Shown here: one piece after another, positions 25,306 through 34,367 of the stretch | How positions within the stretch are numbered: position 1 is the first letter of the stretch | How the letters are laid out: every line of letters begins with the position of its first letter | Assembly: GCF_000168975.1 (NCBI RefSeq) | Contig: NZ_AAUW01000004.1 | Location: 186,001 to 250,000 of the forward strand | Direction: 5' to 3' | DNA length: 64,000 bases | Source of the DNA: Roseibium aggregatum IAM 12614 | Lineage (GTDB): Bacteria; Pseudomonadota; Alphaproteobacteria; Rhizobiales; Stappiaceae | The notes under the pieces: generated by a model | The model's database searches: none | What the model saw: only the letters and a program-made list of their open reading frames with translations | Told to the model about the DNA's origin: nothing | Made by a program: the position numbers and the translations under genes

Positions 25306-26697
25306 GTGTCTGGTCGTACAACTCTAAAAGTTTTGACCATTGCTGTAGGACTGTTAGGTGGCGTTTCCGCGGCCTCTTTAGCTGGTGCCTCCTTGTCTCC
25401 CGCGCGTGCGGAAACCATCAGAGAAGCGCTGGCTCTTGCCTATTCCAATAACCCCACCTTGAATGCGGCGCGCGCGCAGCTTCGTGGTGTGGATGAAAAC
25501 GTGCCACAGGCATTGTCCGGCTGGCGACCGACCGTGACGGCATCCGCAGCGGCCGGACGTCTCGCAACAGGGGCCGACTCGGCGATCGACTACCGCAACA
25601 ATGCGTCGATCTCCCTGACCATCAGCCAGACCCTGTTCCGTGGCTTCCGGACGATCAACTCCACCCGTCAGGCAGAAGCTGTCGTGCGTGCTCAGCGCGA
25701 AAGCCTCATGTCGACGGAACAGGATACACTGCTCGACGCCGCCACATCCTATGTGGATGTGATCAGGGACACCGCTCTGGTGTCACTGCAGCGCAGCGAC
25801 CTTGCCTTCCTCCAGGAACAGGTCAGAGCCGCTCGTGACAGGTTTGATGTGGGCGAGGGTACCCGGACGGATGTCAGCCAGGCGGAAGCCCGTGCTTCCG
25901 AAGCGCGCGCCAGCCTCAACACCGCCATGGCCAACCTAAACACCAGCCGCGCCATCTACCGCCAGGTGATTGGCGTTGAAGCGCGCAGCCTGTCGGCCGA
26001 CACGTCCATCAGCCGTTTTGTTCCGAAGTCCATCGAACATGCGATGCAACTGAGCGAAACGCATCAGCCGCTGATCCGTCAGGCTCAGCATCTGGTCGAT
26101 GCCGCCATCTTCAACATCAAGACGATCGAAGGTGAGCTTCTGCCGACGGTGACACTGGACGGCAGTGTCTCCAGATCGTGGAACCCGTCCGGTTTGACCG
26201 ACTACAGCGACAACGCCCAGATATTCGGCAATGTCAGCATCCCGCTTTACCAGGGCGGTGGTGTGTCGTCCCGGGTGCGTCAGGCCAAGGAAGAACTGGG
26301 CCAGACCCGGTTGCAGCTGGATGTTGCGCGCGATCAGATTCGTGCCAACGTGATTTCCGCCTGGGGCAATTATCAGGCGGCTGAAGCTTCCATTGTCGCA
26401 GCACAGGCCGCCGTTCAGGCACAGCAGCTCGCCCTGGAAGGCGTCATTGAAGAACAGCGCGTCGGTCAGCGGACAACGCTTGATGTCCTGGATGCGCAGC
26501 GCGAACTGGTAACGCAGCAATCCAATCTCGTGACTGCGCAGCGCAACCGGATCGTCAGCGGATATCAGTTGGTGGCCGCAGTTGGCCGGCTGGACGCTGA
26601 ATCGCTCGGCCTCGGTGTTGCCCGCTACAATCCGACACAGCATTACCAGGCAGTGCGCGATCAGTGGTTCGGTCTGCGTACACCGGATGGCCGATAA
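25306..26697 (+). CDS. tolC: TolC family outer membrane efflux/secretion channel
   Basis: The 463-residue product starts with a signal peptide (LKVLTIAVGLLGG...ARA) and has the two internal repeats of TolC: REALALAYSNNPTLNAARAQLR, then VDVIRDTALVSLQRSDLAFL and AARDRFDVGEGTRTDVSQAEAR in repeat one, and PLYQGGGVSSRVRQAKEEL and VGQRTTLDVLDAQREL in repeat two. It should form the trimeric outer-membrane duct for type I secretion or RND export. The start is GTG 25306, 6 bases after the perfect ribosome site GGAAGGAG; a TTG at 25285 is less likely. No membrane-fusion or pump gene is adjacent. A hairpin terminator follows. Confidence 0.92.
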   Translation: MSGRTTLKVLTIAVGLLGGVSAASLAGASLSPARAETIREALALAYSNNPTLNAARAQLRGVDENVPQALSGWRPTVTASAAAGRLATGADSAIDYRNNASISLTISQTLFRGFRTINSTRQAEAVVRAQRESLMSTEQDTLLDAATSYVDVIRDTALVSLQRSDLAFLQEQVRAARDRFDVGEGTRTDVSQAEARASEARASLNTAMANLNTSRAIYRQVIGVEARSLSADTSISRFVPKSIEHAMQLSETHQPLIRQAQHLVDAAIFNIKTIEGELLPTVTLDGSVSRSWNPSGLTDYSDNAQIFGNVSIPLYQGGGVSSRVRQAKEELGQTRLQLDVARDQIRANVISAWGNYQAAEASIVAAQAAVQAQQLALEGVIEEQRVGQRTTLDVLDAQRELVTQQSNLVTAQRNRIVSGYQLVAAVGRLDAESLGLGVARYNPTQHYQAVRDQWFGLRTPDGR

Positions 26698-26726
26698 GAA
26701 ACTTGTAACTTATCTTCGTCACGATG

Positions 26727-26760
26727 GCGGCTGTTGGTCGAAAGATCTTCAGCCGCTTTT
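26727..26760 (+). terminator. Rho-independent terminator after tolC
   Basis: GCGGCTG (26727-26733) and CAGCCGC (26750-26756) pair around a 16-base loop and are followed by TTTT. Confidence 0.65.
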
Positions 26761-26937
26761 GTTATTCGGCATAACATCCTGACAAATCTACGCAGGATGA
26801 CGTGAAATGCCTTGCCGAATTCCACCCTTGATCGGTAATTGCCGACTAAAAAGGGGATAAGGCGATGCTTCTGGGCGCGCTCACTTTGCGCGTTTCTTAT
26901 GGACCCGCATAATTTCGGTTAACGAATCATTTTTGAT

Positions 26938-26952
26938 GGAACGGATCGTTCC
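26938..26952. promoter_or_regulatory. Short palindrome ahead of popZ
   Basis: GGAACG (26938-26943) and CGTTCC (26947-26952) are perfect inverted repeats around GAT, 30 bases before the popZ ATG. It may be a protein-binding site or a small hairpin in the leader. The element GGTTAACGAATC just upstream recalls half of a CtrA site, but the second half is absent. Confidence 0.35.
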
Positions 26953-26982
26953 TGAGCGTAGCCGGTAAGTACGGGGGAAGTC

Positions 26983-27723
26983 ATGGCGCAGGCGAAGAAG
27001 GCTGATGAGCCGTCGATGGAGGAAATCCTCGCATCGATCCGCCGAATCATATCCGATGAGGACCCCCAGGGAGCCGAAGACGGCGAAAGCGGCAGCAGCG
27101 AACCCGTAGAGACACCAGTAGAAGAAGAGGCGGCGGACGATATGGGCGATGCCTCCGAAATGTCCCAGGACGATCTCGACAAACTGTTCGACATGAGCAG
27201 CGACGATGAAGAAGACCTTCCCGCGGAGGACGAAGACGCGGACGATATGGCCGCCGCGATGGCAGCAGATGCCGAGGAAGACGAAGGCGACGACGTTCTG
27301 GAGCTGACTGAAGAGCTGGCGATTCCCGAAGACGATGCAATGGACATGGTCGAGGGTATGGCAGAAGATTTGGACGGCGACGAAGGCGATATATCTTTCG
27401 CGGCGCCGCCAATGCCTGAAATGGCCTTTGAATCGGAACCGGATTTCGATCCCGAGCCTGTCATGGCCACCCGTCCAGTGCCGGACGACCTGCCAAATGT
27501 CCCAGACGATGCCCCTCTGACATCGCAGAACACAGGGGAAGCCGTTCACGCTGCTTTCGACAATCTGTCGAACATGTTTGTGGGATCCCAGGCACAGACC
27601 GTCGAAGAACTGGTCAAGGAAATGCTGCGGCCGATGTTGAAGGCCTGGCTCGACCAGAACCTGCCCGGCATGGTGGAGCAGATGGTCCAAAAGGAAATCC
27701 AGCGCGTGACGCGCCGGCGTTAA
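26983..27723 (+). CDS. popZ: Polar organising protein PopZ (DUF2497)
   Basis: PopZ self-assembles at cell poles of alphaproteobacteria and anchors chromosome-partitioning and signalling proteins. The 246-residue product has all three expected parts. The N-terminal helix is EPSMEEILASIRRIISDED (residues 8-26). A long, acidic, disordered middle spans about 27-180 and is dominated by Glu and Asp. The C-terminal oligomerisation region is VEELVKEMLRPMLKAWLDQNLPGMVEQMVQKEIQRVTRR. GGGGGAAG precedes the ATG. Its position near valS matches other alphaproteobacteria. The middle is long compared with Caulobacter PopZ as I remember it. Confidence 0.93.
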   Translation: MAQAKKADEPSMEEILASIRRIISDEDPQGAEDGESGSSEPVETPVEEEAADDMGDASEMSQDDLDKLFDMSSDDEEDLPAEDEDADDMAAAMAADAEEDEGDDVLELTEELAIPEDDAMDMVEGMAEDLDGDEGDISFAAPPMPEMAFESEPDFDPEPVMATRPVPDDLPNVPDDAPLTSQNTGEAVHAAFDNLSNMFVGSQAQTVEELVKEMLRPMLKAWLDQNLPGMVEQMVQKEIQRVTRRR

Positions 27724-27743
27724 ACCGCGGTTGTCCGACGATT

Positions 27744-28172
27744 TCAGTCAGGGGGTGCCAGATGGCATCCCCTGAAATCGTTTCGGGCAATCTTTGAGCA
27801 CAGGATCTGCCATTCGCATCCTTCACAGGCCTTGCGAATTGTCCCCATCGCGAAGGCTTCCCGCAGCAAAGACAGAACTTGCCGGTCTAGAACGAAGGAT
27901 TTGCCGCTTTCAAGTTGGCGTCCAAGCGCTTGTGCGATATCGGCGACCGCCGTCCGGTCTCTATGGCGAACGCTTTCATTCCGGCAATGGCAGCCTGGTT
28001 CGCTCAGCATGGGCTGGCACAAGTCATCGGGACCGTCCACCAGCTCGACAGGTTCACCGTCGTTCAGGCGCTGAACAATTGCGCTGTAGTTGTCGACAAA
28101 GGCGGGCGTATAGCCCTTGCCCAGATAGGTCAGCATGCAAAGCAGGTGGTGGGGACGGATTGAAACACTCAT
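27744..28172 (-). CDS. DUF1284 domain protein
   Basis: From ATG 28172 the 142-residue product reads MSVSIRPHHLLCMLTYLGKGYTPAFVDNY, then the GPDDLCQPML and CHC segments, matching DUF1284, an uncharacterised family with conserved His and Cys residues that could bind metal. The C-terminus adds CEGCEWQILCSK, giving a further Cys cluster. The open frame continues upstream to 28319, but homology begins at 28172, and the added part looks unlike a protein domain. It is convergent with popZ (20 bases between stops) and divergent from valS. The function is unknown. Confidence 0.78.
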   Translation of the reverse strand: MSVSIRPHHLLCMLTYLGKGYTPAFVDNYSAIVQRLNDGEPVELVDGPDDLCQPMLSEPGCHCRNESVRHRDRTAVADIAQALGRQLESGKSFVLDRQVLSLLREAFAMGTIRKACEGCEWQILCSKIARNDFRGCHLAPPD

Positions 28173-28355
28173 GATCTGCTTATCGCAGCAAACGCCTTCG
28201 GACCCAAGTTCGGATCGGCAGATAGGCGTTTCTCCTTCCAAAAGCGCCTCATGGCTGCGGGATTGGCCTGTATAGGCGGTTGACTTGCGGCATCGCATCC
28301 GATTTACACGGTGCTTCACGAAAATCGAAATTCATTCTCCCATTGAGTGACCCTG

Positions 28356-31286
28356 ATGCTGGATAAGACCTACGATGCGGCCAGCGTTGAGCCGCGGATT
28401 TACGAAACCTGGGAAAAGGCGGAGGCCTTCAAGGCCGGAGCTGGCGCCAAAGAGGGTGCGGCCTCCTTTTCCATCGTAATTCCGCCGCCGAACGTGAACG
28501 GTTCGCTGCATATGGGGCATGCTCTCAACAATACCCTGCAGGACATTCTGATCCGCTGGAAACGCATGCAGGGCTTCGACACTCTGTGGCAGCCGGGTAC
28601 GGACCACGCGGGGATTGCGCTTCAGATCGCCGTCGAAAGGCAGATGGCCGAACGCAATGAGCCGAGCCGAACCGAAATTGGACGCAAGGCTTTCGTCGAG
28701 CGGGCATGGCGCTACAAGGGAGAAGTCGGCAGCGCAATCATCGCTCAGTTGAAGCGTCTGGGGGCGTCGTGCGATTGGTCGCGCGAACGCTTCACGATGG
28801 ACGAAGGCCTGTCCGAGGCTGTCCGTAAGGTTTTTGTCGACCTCTATAACGAGGGACTGATCTACAAGTCCAAACGGCTGGTCAATTGGGATCCGAAAAT
28901 GGAGACCGCGATTTCGGATCTCGAGGTCGAAAACGTCGAAACCGATGGTCACATGTGGCACTTCCGCTATCCGCTGGCCGGTGGGGCGACCTATGAATAC
29001 GTCGAAAAAGACGAAGACGGGAACGTCACCCTTCGTGAGACCCGCGATTATATTTCGATTGCCACGACGCGTCCGGAAACCATGCTGGGCGACGGTGCTG
29101 TCGCCGTTCATCCGGATGACGAGCGTTACAAGCCAATCATCGGGAAACTTTGCGAGATTCCGGTTGGGCCGAAGGAGCATCGCCGTCTGATCCCGATCAT
29201 CACCGACGAATATCCCGATCCGGATTTCGGCTCGGGTGCGGTCAAGATCACCGGTGCGCACGACTTCAACGACTACGGCGTCGCACAGCGCAACAAGATC
29301 CCGATGTATCGTCTCATGGACACCAGGGGTGCGATGCGCGCCGACGGTGCACCTTACGTCGAAGAAGCTGCCAAGGCGCAGGCGATCATCGATGGCGCCG
29401 AGATGACCATTCAAGAGGTCGATCTGATCAACATCGTTCCAGACGACCTGCGCGGTCTCGACCGGTTCGAGGCGCGCAAGCGGGTGATCGAACAGATCAC
29501 CGCGGAAGGTCTTGCCGTCACGGTTCCAGCAGATCATCCGGACGTTGCGTGGATGAAGGGGCGGGCCCCGGAGTGGACTGCGCTTGGCCGGGCCGTCGTT
29601 CGTCCGCTGGAGGAAGGCTCGGAAGCTCCGGAACGCTTGCCGCTGGTCGAATCCAAGAAAATCATGCAGCCGTTCGGTGACCGGTCCAAGGTCGTCATCG
29701 AACCGATGCTGACCGATCAGTGGTTTGTCGATGCCAAGACACTGGCAGCTCCCGCCCTGAAGGCCGTTCAGGACGGCACGACCAAACTTATTCCCGGCAA
29801 CGCCGACAAGGTCTACTTCAACTGGCTCAATGACATTCAGCCCTGGTGTATTTCTCGCCAGCTCTGGTGGGGCCACCAGATCCCTGTCTGGTATGACGAG
29901 GACGGCAAGGAATACTGCGCGCATTCCGAGGAAGAAGCCGTTGCAATGGCGGGCGGCAAGGTACTGACGCGGGATGAAGACGTTCTGGACACGTGGTTCT
30001 CTTCCGCGCTCTGGCCGTTCTCGACATTGGGTTGGCCGAACAAGACGCCGGAACTGGAACGCTACTACAAGACGGATGTTCTCATCACGGGTCTCGACAT
30101 CATCTTCTTCTGGGTTGCCCGGATGATGATGCAGGGCCTCCATTTCATGGATGAAGTGCCGTTCCACACGGTTTACTTCAACTCGATCGTGGTCGACGGC
30201 AAGGGCAAGAAGATGTCCAAGTCGACTGGCAACGTGATCGATCCGCTTGATCTGATCGGACGGTTCGGTGCCGATGCGACCCGCTTTGCACTTGCCAGCC
30301 AGGAAGTTCAGGCCCGCAGAATGCTGCGGATGTCTGACCAGGCTGCCGAAGGCGGGCAGCGGTTCGCGACCAAACTCTGGAACGCGGCCCGCTTTGCCGA
30401 AATGAACGGCTGCGCTCGCGCAGACAGCTTTGATCCAGCAGCAACCAGCCACACGCTCAACCGCTGGATCGCGACCGAAACTGGCCGCTGTATCACCGAG
30501 GTAACGGCGGCGCTGGAAGACTTCAGGTTCAACGATGCCTGCGGGGCGGTCTACCGCTTTACCTGGAACACGTTCTGCGACTGGTATCTCGAACTTGCCA
30601 AGCCGATCTTCAACGGCGATGACGAGGCTGCCAAAGCCGAAACGCGCGCGACCGCTGCCTGGGCTCTGGATGAGATTCTGAAGGTTCTGCACCCAATTAT
30701 GCCGTTCCTGACCGAAGAGCTCTGGGAACGTCTGGGCGATGAAGGCAACGCTCAGGACGGGCTGCTCATGTTGGCTGCCTGGCCGGAAGCGAAAGTTTCA
30801 GATGAGGACGCAGCAGGTGAAATCAACTGGCTTGTCGATCTGATTTCCGAGATCAGGTCGGTTCGCGCGGAAATGAACATTCCGGCGGGTGCGAAGGTTT
30901 CGGTAATTGTCACGGGCGCCAGCGAGCAGACCAAAGCCCGGCTCAAGACCCACGAGTCTGCCATTCTTCGTCTGGCACGCGCTGAAACCGTGTCGCTGGC
31001 AGATGCTGCACCTTCCGGGGCCGCCCAGATCATTGTCGGTGAAGCCACTATTTGCCTCCCGCTTGCCGGCGTGATCGATCTTGGTGCCGAAAAGACCCGT
31101 CTTCAGAAGGAAGCCGGCAAGCTGGAAGGTGAAATCACCAAGATCGAAAAGAAGCTTTCCAACCCGGCATTCGTTGCCAAGGCTCCGGAAGAGGTTGTCG
31201 ACGGCGAACGCGAAAAAGTTGCCGAATCCAAGGAAAAGCTGGAGAAGGTCCAGACGGCACTCAGCCGTTTGGCGGAAATCGGCTAG
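28356..31286 (+). CDS. valS: Valyl-tRNA synthetase
   Basis: Class I synthetase of 976 residues from ATG 28356 (MLDKTYDAASVEPRIYETWE); a GTG at 28347 would add three residues. HIGH-type motif PPPNVNGSLHMGHA near residue 48 and KMSKSTGN near 620 are intact. The editing domain carries SIATTRPETMLGD. The anticodon-binding domain and the C-terminal coiled coil (KTRLQKEAGKLEGEITKIEKKL) complete the enzyme. It is a single gene with normal length. The DUF2155 gene follows after about 80 bases. Confidence 0.97.
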   Translation: MLDKTYDAASVEPRIYETWEKAEAFKAGAGAKEGAASFSIVIPPPNVNGSLHMGHALNNTLQDILIRWKRMQGFDTLWQPGTDHAGIALQIAVERQMAERNEPSRTEIGRKAFVERAWRYKGEVGSAIIAQLKRLGASCDWSRERFTMDEGLSEAVRKVFVDLYNEGLIYKSKRLVNWDPKMETAISDLEVENVETDGHMWHFRYPLAGGATYEYVEKDEDGNVTLRETRDYISIATTRPETMLGDGAVAVHPDDERYKPIIGKLCEIPVGPKEHRRLIPIITDEYPDPDFGSGAVKITGAHDFNDYGVAQRNKIPMYRLMDTRGAMRADGAPYVEEAAKAQAIIDGAEMTIQEVDLINIVPDDLRGLDRFEARKRVIEQITAEGLAVTVPADHPDVAWMKGRAPEWTALGRAVVRPLEEGSEAPERLPLVESKKIMQPFGDRSKVVIEPMLTDQWFVDAKTLAAPALKAVQDGTTKLIPGNADKVYFNWLNDIQPWCISRQLWWGHQIPVWYDEDGKEYCAHSEEEAVAMAGGKVLTRDEDVLDTWFSSALWPFSTLGWPNKTPELERYYKTDVLITGLDIIFFWVARMMMQGLHFMDEVPFHTVYFNSIVVDGKGKKMSKSTGNVIDPLDLIGRFGADATRFALASQEVQARRMLRMSDQAAEGGQRFATKLWNAARFAEMNGCARADSFDPAATSHTLNRWIATETGRCITEVTAALEDFRFNDACGAVYRFTWNTFCDWYLELAKPIFNGDDEAAKAETRATAAWALDEILKVLHPIMPFLTEELWERLGDEGNAQDGLLMLAAWPEAKVSDEDAAGEINWLVDLISEIRSVRAEMNIPAGAKVSVIVTGASEQTKARLKTHESAILRLARAETVSLADAAPSGAAQIIVGEATICLPLAGVIDLGAEKTRLQKEAGKLEGEITKIEKKLSNPAFVAKAPEEVVDGEREKVAESKEKLEKVQTALSRLAEIG

Positions 31287-31364
31287 ATCATTTCTCTGCC
31301 CGGAGGGAGCTTTGTCTTTTCCGGGCCGCAATTCGGTGCTAGCGCCGCATAAAAGAACACACGT

Positions 31365-31946
31365 ATGCTTGGCATCCGAGGAATCGAATTGAAGCTGATG
31401 GCGGACCAGTTTGACACGATGAAAGCGGTTAGGCGTCTGGGCGCTGGCCTTGGAATTGCGGCGATGGCGGCGGTCACGCCCCTGGTTTCGGCGCACGCAG
31501 AAAAGATCGAGAATCCGGTTGCCGTCTTCTCGGGCCTCGACAAGATCACCGGACGTATCATTTCCTTCGATGTGTACATCGGCGAGACCGTTCAGTTCGG
31601 TGCGCTGCAGGTTACACCAAGGGTCTGTTACACGCGTCCTCAGACAGAATCTCCTCTGACGACCGGCTTTGTTCAGGTCGATGAGATCACGCTGAATAAC
31701 GAAGTGCGGCGGATTTACTCCGGCTGGATGTTTGCGGCCAGTCCCGGTCTCCACGCTGTCGAACATCCCGTCTACGACATCTGGTTGACCGATTGTAAGC
31801 TTGCTTCCACCGTTCCACCGCCCGAGGACTATGCCGGACCGCCGATCACAGGCACCGTTGCAGAAGGCGAAGACCCCTTGGCTGGACCCGACGATGGTCT
31901 GGAACATGGCCCCGGTATACCCCGTCCCAAACCTTTCCAGGGGTAA
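31365..31946 (+). CDS. DUF2155 family secreted protein
   Basis: A protein of up to 193 residues. After a hydrophobic export signal (LGAGLGIAAMAAVTPLVSAHA) comes the DUF2155 core: VAVFSGLDKITGRIISFDVYIGETVQFGALQV, CYTRP, FVQVDEI, FSGWMFA-like YSGWMFAASPGLHAVEHPVYDIWLTDC. The two conserved Cys residues could form a disulfide in the periplasm. A short proline-rich tail follows. The start is uncertain: ATG 31365, 31398 or 31419 are all in frame, and the last gives the most normal signal peptide. The function of the family is unknown; it is widespread in alphaproteobacteria. Confidence 0.82.
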   Translation: MLGIRGIELKLMADQFDTMKAVRRLGAGLGIAAMAAVTPLVSAHAEKIENPVAVFSGLDKITGRIISFDVYIGETVQFGALQVTPRVCYTRPQTESPLTTGFVQVDEITLNNEVRRIYSGWMFAASPGLHAVEHPVYDIWLTDCKLASTVPPPEDYAGPPITGTVAEGEDPLAGPDDGLEHGPGIPRPKPFQG

Positions 31947-31974
31947 GTCGCGCGGGAGCGTCGGACTCGTTGCT

Positions 31975-32766
31975 TTAACGCGTGAACCTTTCCGCTCCTT
32001 TCGTGGCGAGCCCCGAATAAAGCGTCAGCGACAGGGACAGTCCGCACCCTTCCACCATCCGGCGTGACGTCGTATTCGTTGCCGACACCAGTTCATAGAG
32101 ATGGGTCGCTGCAAGGTGTTTCAGGCATGCGTCCGCCATCAGAGCGTTCACATAGGTACCGAGCCCCTTACCGCGATGGGCGGGGGCAACGGCCACAAGA
32201 CCGCCCCAGGCATAACCGCAATAGGGGCTGTGCTCATTGTGCGGCAGGTAGCCGTGCGCGCAGGCTGCAAATCCCACCGTTTCATCCATCAGTCCGACGT
32301 AAACAACGGAGCCGAGATCGCCATTCAGGAAGGAACCTGAGAAAGGCGCGATGCCGGCTGCGGCAAGGAACTCCTGGAACGAACGCGTCAACGGTCCGCC
32401 CGCACCATCCAGTCCAGAAAATGTTTGAAGTCCGTCGGGCAGGGCCCTTGATAGGGTTGGCGTCGTCGCAGCTCTGATTGTCTCGGCGTCGCCGACCAAC
32501 ACATCCCAGGTGTCCAGCCGGTAGCCCTTTTTGGCCAGCGCGTTTTCCAGGTCGGGCTTTCTGTTTGTCTCGAGCAGGCGAAATCCGAAGACGCCGTCTT
32601 CCTCAAGTGACTTGAAAATCGTGTCAATACCCAGAGCATCAGGATTGTCTGTGCCAAGCGTGCGGACGTTACAGCAGGCTCCAGGTGTTTCCATGGTCCA
32701 GCCAAAAAGTTCTTCGGCGCGCTGCTGAAGCTGAGTCTGCTGCTGTGTTCCGAAATATCCAGCCAT
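31975..32766 (-). CDS. GNAT family N-acetyltransferase
   Basis: A 263-residue protein whose C-terminal half is a GNAT domain: GLVAVAPAHRGKGLGTYVNALMADAC contains the acetyl-CoA loop (R/Q-x-x-G-x-G/A pattern), followed by YELVSATNTTSRRMVEGCGL. The N-terminal half (about 1-110) is less conserved and may bind the substrate. The substrate is unknown. It is convergent with the DUF2155 gene, and a second GNAT gene lies upstream on the same strand, about 100 bases away. Confidence 0.8.
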   Translation of the reverse strand: MAGYFGTQQQTQLQQRAEELFGWTMETPGACCNVRTLGTDNPDALGIDTIFKSLEEDGVFGFRLLETNRKPDLENALAKKGYRLDTWDVLVGDAETIRAATTPTLSRALPDGLQTFSGLDGAGGPLTRSFQEFLAAAGIAPFSGSFLNGDLGSVVYVGLMDETVGFAACAHGYLPHNEHSPYCGYAWGGLVAVAPAHRGKGLGTYVNALMADACLKHLAATHLYELVSATNTTSRRMVEGCGLSLSLTLYSGLATKGAERFTR

Positions 32767-32863
32767 GGTGGATCAAGCCACCCGGTTTCCGTTTCTGAAA
32801 TCAAGGCAGGCAAAAAACAGTCTGTCCAGTCCGCTATAGGGGAATGACGCAAAGCGCTCGCGC

Positions 32864-33340
32864 TTAGGTCCGTGTGGGGTATCCGGGTGCACGCATTTCA
32901 AATCCCGTCTTTGAGGTGGCAAAGCCGAGATCTTTATAAAATCGATGCGCATTCTTGTTGGCAGCCCCTGACAAGAGCATCACTTTGAAGCAACCAGCTT
33001 CAAAGGCAGCGTCAGTGGCGCTTTGCATCAGCACTTTTCCGATTCCCCTGCCGCGCCAGTCTGCGTGTGTGACGACATTCTCAATGAGAGCAAAGGGCGC
33101 ACAGCCGCGCGTGAGGTTTGGCACCTTGACCAGCATGCAAGTCGCAACCAATGTGCCGGCTATGTCTGCGACAAGCACATCGACGCCTGGCTGTACCAGG
33201 ATCTGGTCAAAGGTTTCGCGGCGCAAATCGTCCGATGCTGGAATGTCGTGCGAGATCAGTTGCGCATAGAGCGCGCACAGGCCTTCAAAATCTTCTTTGC
33301 TAGCTGACCGGATAACGAAACCGTCTGTCGATAGGGGCAT
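32864..33340 (-). CDS. GNAT family N-acetyltransferase
   Basis: From ATG 33340 the 158-residue protein is a single GNAT domain: FVIRSASKEDFEGLCALYAQL, LVATCMLVKVPNLTRG, IENVVTHADWRGRGIGKVLMQ (acetyl-CoA loop), and ANKNAHRFYKDLGF, which is the usual C-terminal motif. The open frame extends to 33451 through the terminator of the neighbouring hydrolase gene, so the longer version is rejected. Substrate unknown. Confidence 0.82.
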   Translation of the reverse strand: MPLSTDGFVIRSASKEDFEGLCALYAQLISHDIPASDDLRRETFDQILVQPGVDVLVADIAGTLVATCMLVKVPNLTRGCAPFALIENVVTHADWRGRGIGKVLMQSATDAAFEAGCFKVMLLSGAANKNAHRFYKDLGFATSKTGFEMRAPGYPTRT

Positions 33341-33360
33341 GGGAAAAGCAGGTCTTCTGA

Positions 33361-33389
33361 AAAAAAAAGCCCGCCGGGTGGCGGGCTTT
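33361..33389 (-). terminator. Rho-independent terminator after the alpha/beta hydrolase gene
   Basis: On the minus strand GCCCGCC and GGCGGGC form a 7-bp stem with a 4-base loop, followed by eight or more T. It ends the hydrolase transcript and separates it from the GNAT genes. Confidence 0.9.
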
Positions 33390-33398
33390 GATGTCGTA

Positions 33399-34067
33399 TC
33401 AGTCGATGTCGACGTAATCGGATGGCGAAAGCCCCAACCGGCCATCGACATAGGTGCCGCAGCGCTGCATCAGCTCGTCCATATCATTCTCGAAGAAATG
33501 GTTGGCGCCTGGAATGGTCTCGTGATCTATCACGATGCCTTTCTGGGTCTTCAGCTTGTCGACCAGCGTCTGAACATCCTTCTGCGGAACAACCTTGTCG
33601 TTGTCACCGTGAATGATCAGGCCGGAGGACGGGCACGGGGCAAGGAACGAGAAATCGTGCAGGTTCGCCGGCGGGGCAACCGAAATGAATCCTTCCACTT
33701 CCGGACGGCGCATCAGAAGCTGCATGCCGATCCAGGCACCGAAGGAAAATCCGGCAATCCAGCAGGCGCGAGCGTCCGTATGTACGGTCTGTACCCAGTC
33801 GAGAGCGGCAGCCGCATCGGAGAGCTCTCCCTGGCCATGGTCGAAGGATCCCTGAGATCGGCCTACGCCACGGAAGTTGAAACGCAGCACTGCAAATCCG
33901 CGCCGGGCGAACATGTAGTACATCTGGTAGACGATCTGGTTGTTCATCGTGCCGCCGAATTGCGGATGCAGATGCAGAACCAGGGCGATGGGCGCGTTGC
34001 GTTTTCTGGCGGGATGGAACCGGCCCTCAAGCCGGCCGGCGGGACCGTTGAAGATCACCTCTGGCAT
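33399..34067 (-). CDS. Alpha/beta hydrolase (COG2945-type)
   Basis: A 222-residue alpha/beta-fold hydrolase. HLHPQFGGTMNN near residue 32 forms the oxyanion region, FNFRGVGRSQG follows, and the nucleophile elbow is GFSFGAW (Ser near residue 107). IIHGDNDKVVP supplies the acid and GANHFF the catalytic His. It has no signal peptide. The substrate is unknown. Its gene is divergent from the NifS-like/suf operon, a common alphaproteobacterial arrangement as I recall, and the iron-box-like palindrome lies between them. Confidence 0.85.
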   Translation of the reverse strand: MPEVIFNGPAGRLEGRFHPARKRNAPIALVLHLHPQFGGTMNNQIVYQMYYMFARRGFAVLRFNFRGVGRSQGSFDHGQGELSDAAAALDWVQTVHTDARACWIAGFSFGAWIGMQLLMRRPEVEGFISVAPPANLHDFSFLAPCPSSGLIIHGDNDKVVPQKDVQTLVDKLKTQKGIVIDHETIPGANHFFENDMDELMQRCGTYVDGRLGLSPSDYVDID

Positions 34068-34156
34068 GAAACGCTATGTCCTTGTCATTTTGTCGCGCGG
34101 AAGAAGATCGCGCGGTAATCTGGGCTCACAATACGTGGTTTCCCGTAAGTCTAAAC

Positions 34157-34206
34157 TTGACTCTTTGTCTCCGAGTTTCTAGAACCCTGTTTAGAATTAT
34201 TCGAAA
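34157..34206 (+). promoter_or_regulatory. Candidate suf promoter with an Irr-type iron control element
   Basis: TTGACT (34157-34162) and TAGAAC (34180-34185) are 17 bases apart. The palindrome TTTAGAATTATTCGAAA lies at 34190-34206, where transcription would start. It differs at one position from a perfect TTTAGAA-N3-TTCTAAA, the ICE-type sequence bound by the heme-responsive repressor Irr in rhizobia and relatives. Repression of suf by Irr, or by an IscR/RirA-type regulator at a different site, is plausible. The leader to the first start codon would be about 170 bases. Confidence 0.65.
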
Positions 34207-34367
34207 GTTCGCACCATACCTCAGCAGGCAGACGATGCTCGGTTCGATCGGTTGGGGGCAGTTATCGTCATGATGGCGGAAAAATTCAAGGTTTTTCGCA
34301 CATCTATCTGACAACAAAGCGAATTTTGGATTGTTTGCAAGGTTCGAATTCAATCGTAAGAGGCGCT

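Noticed and set aside
28332..30692. A 786-codon open frame on the minus strand opposite valS
   Set aside because: It lies fully antisense to a certain valS gene and has no domain. High GC at third positions of the real gene keeps the opposite frame open.
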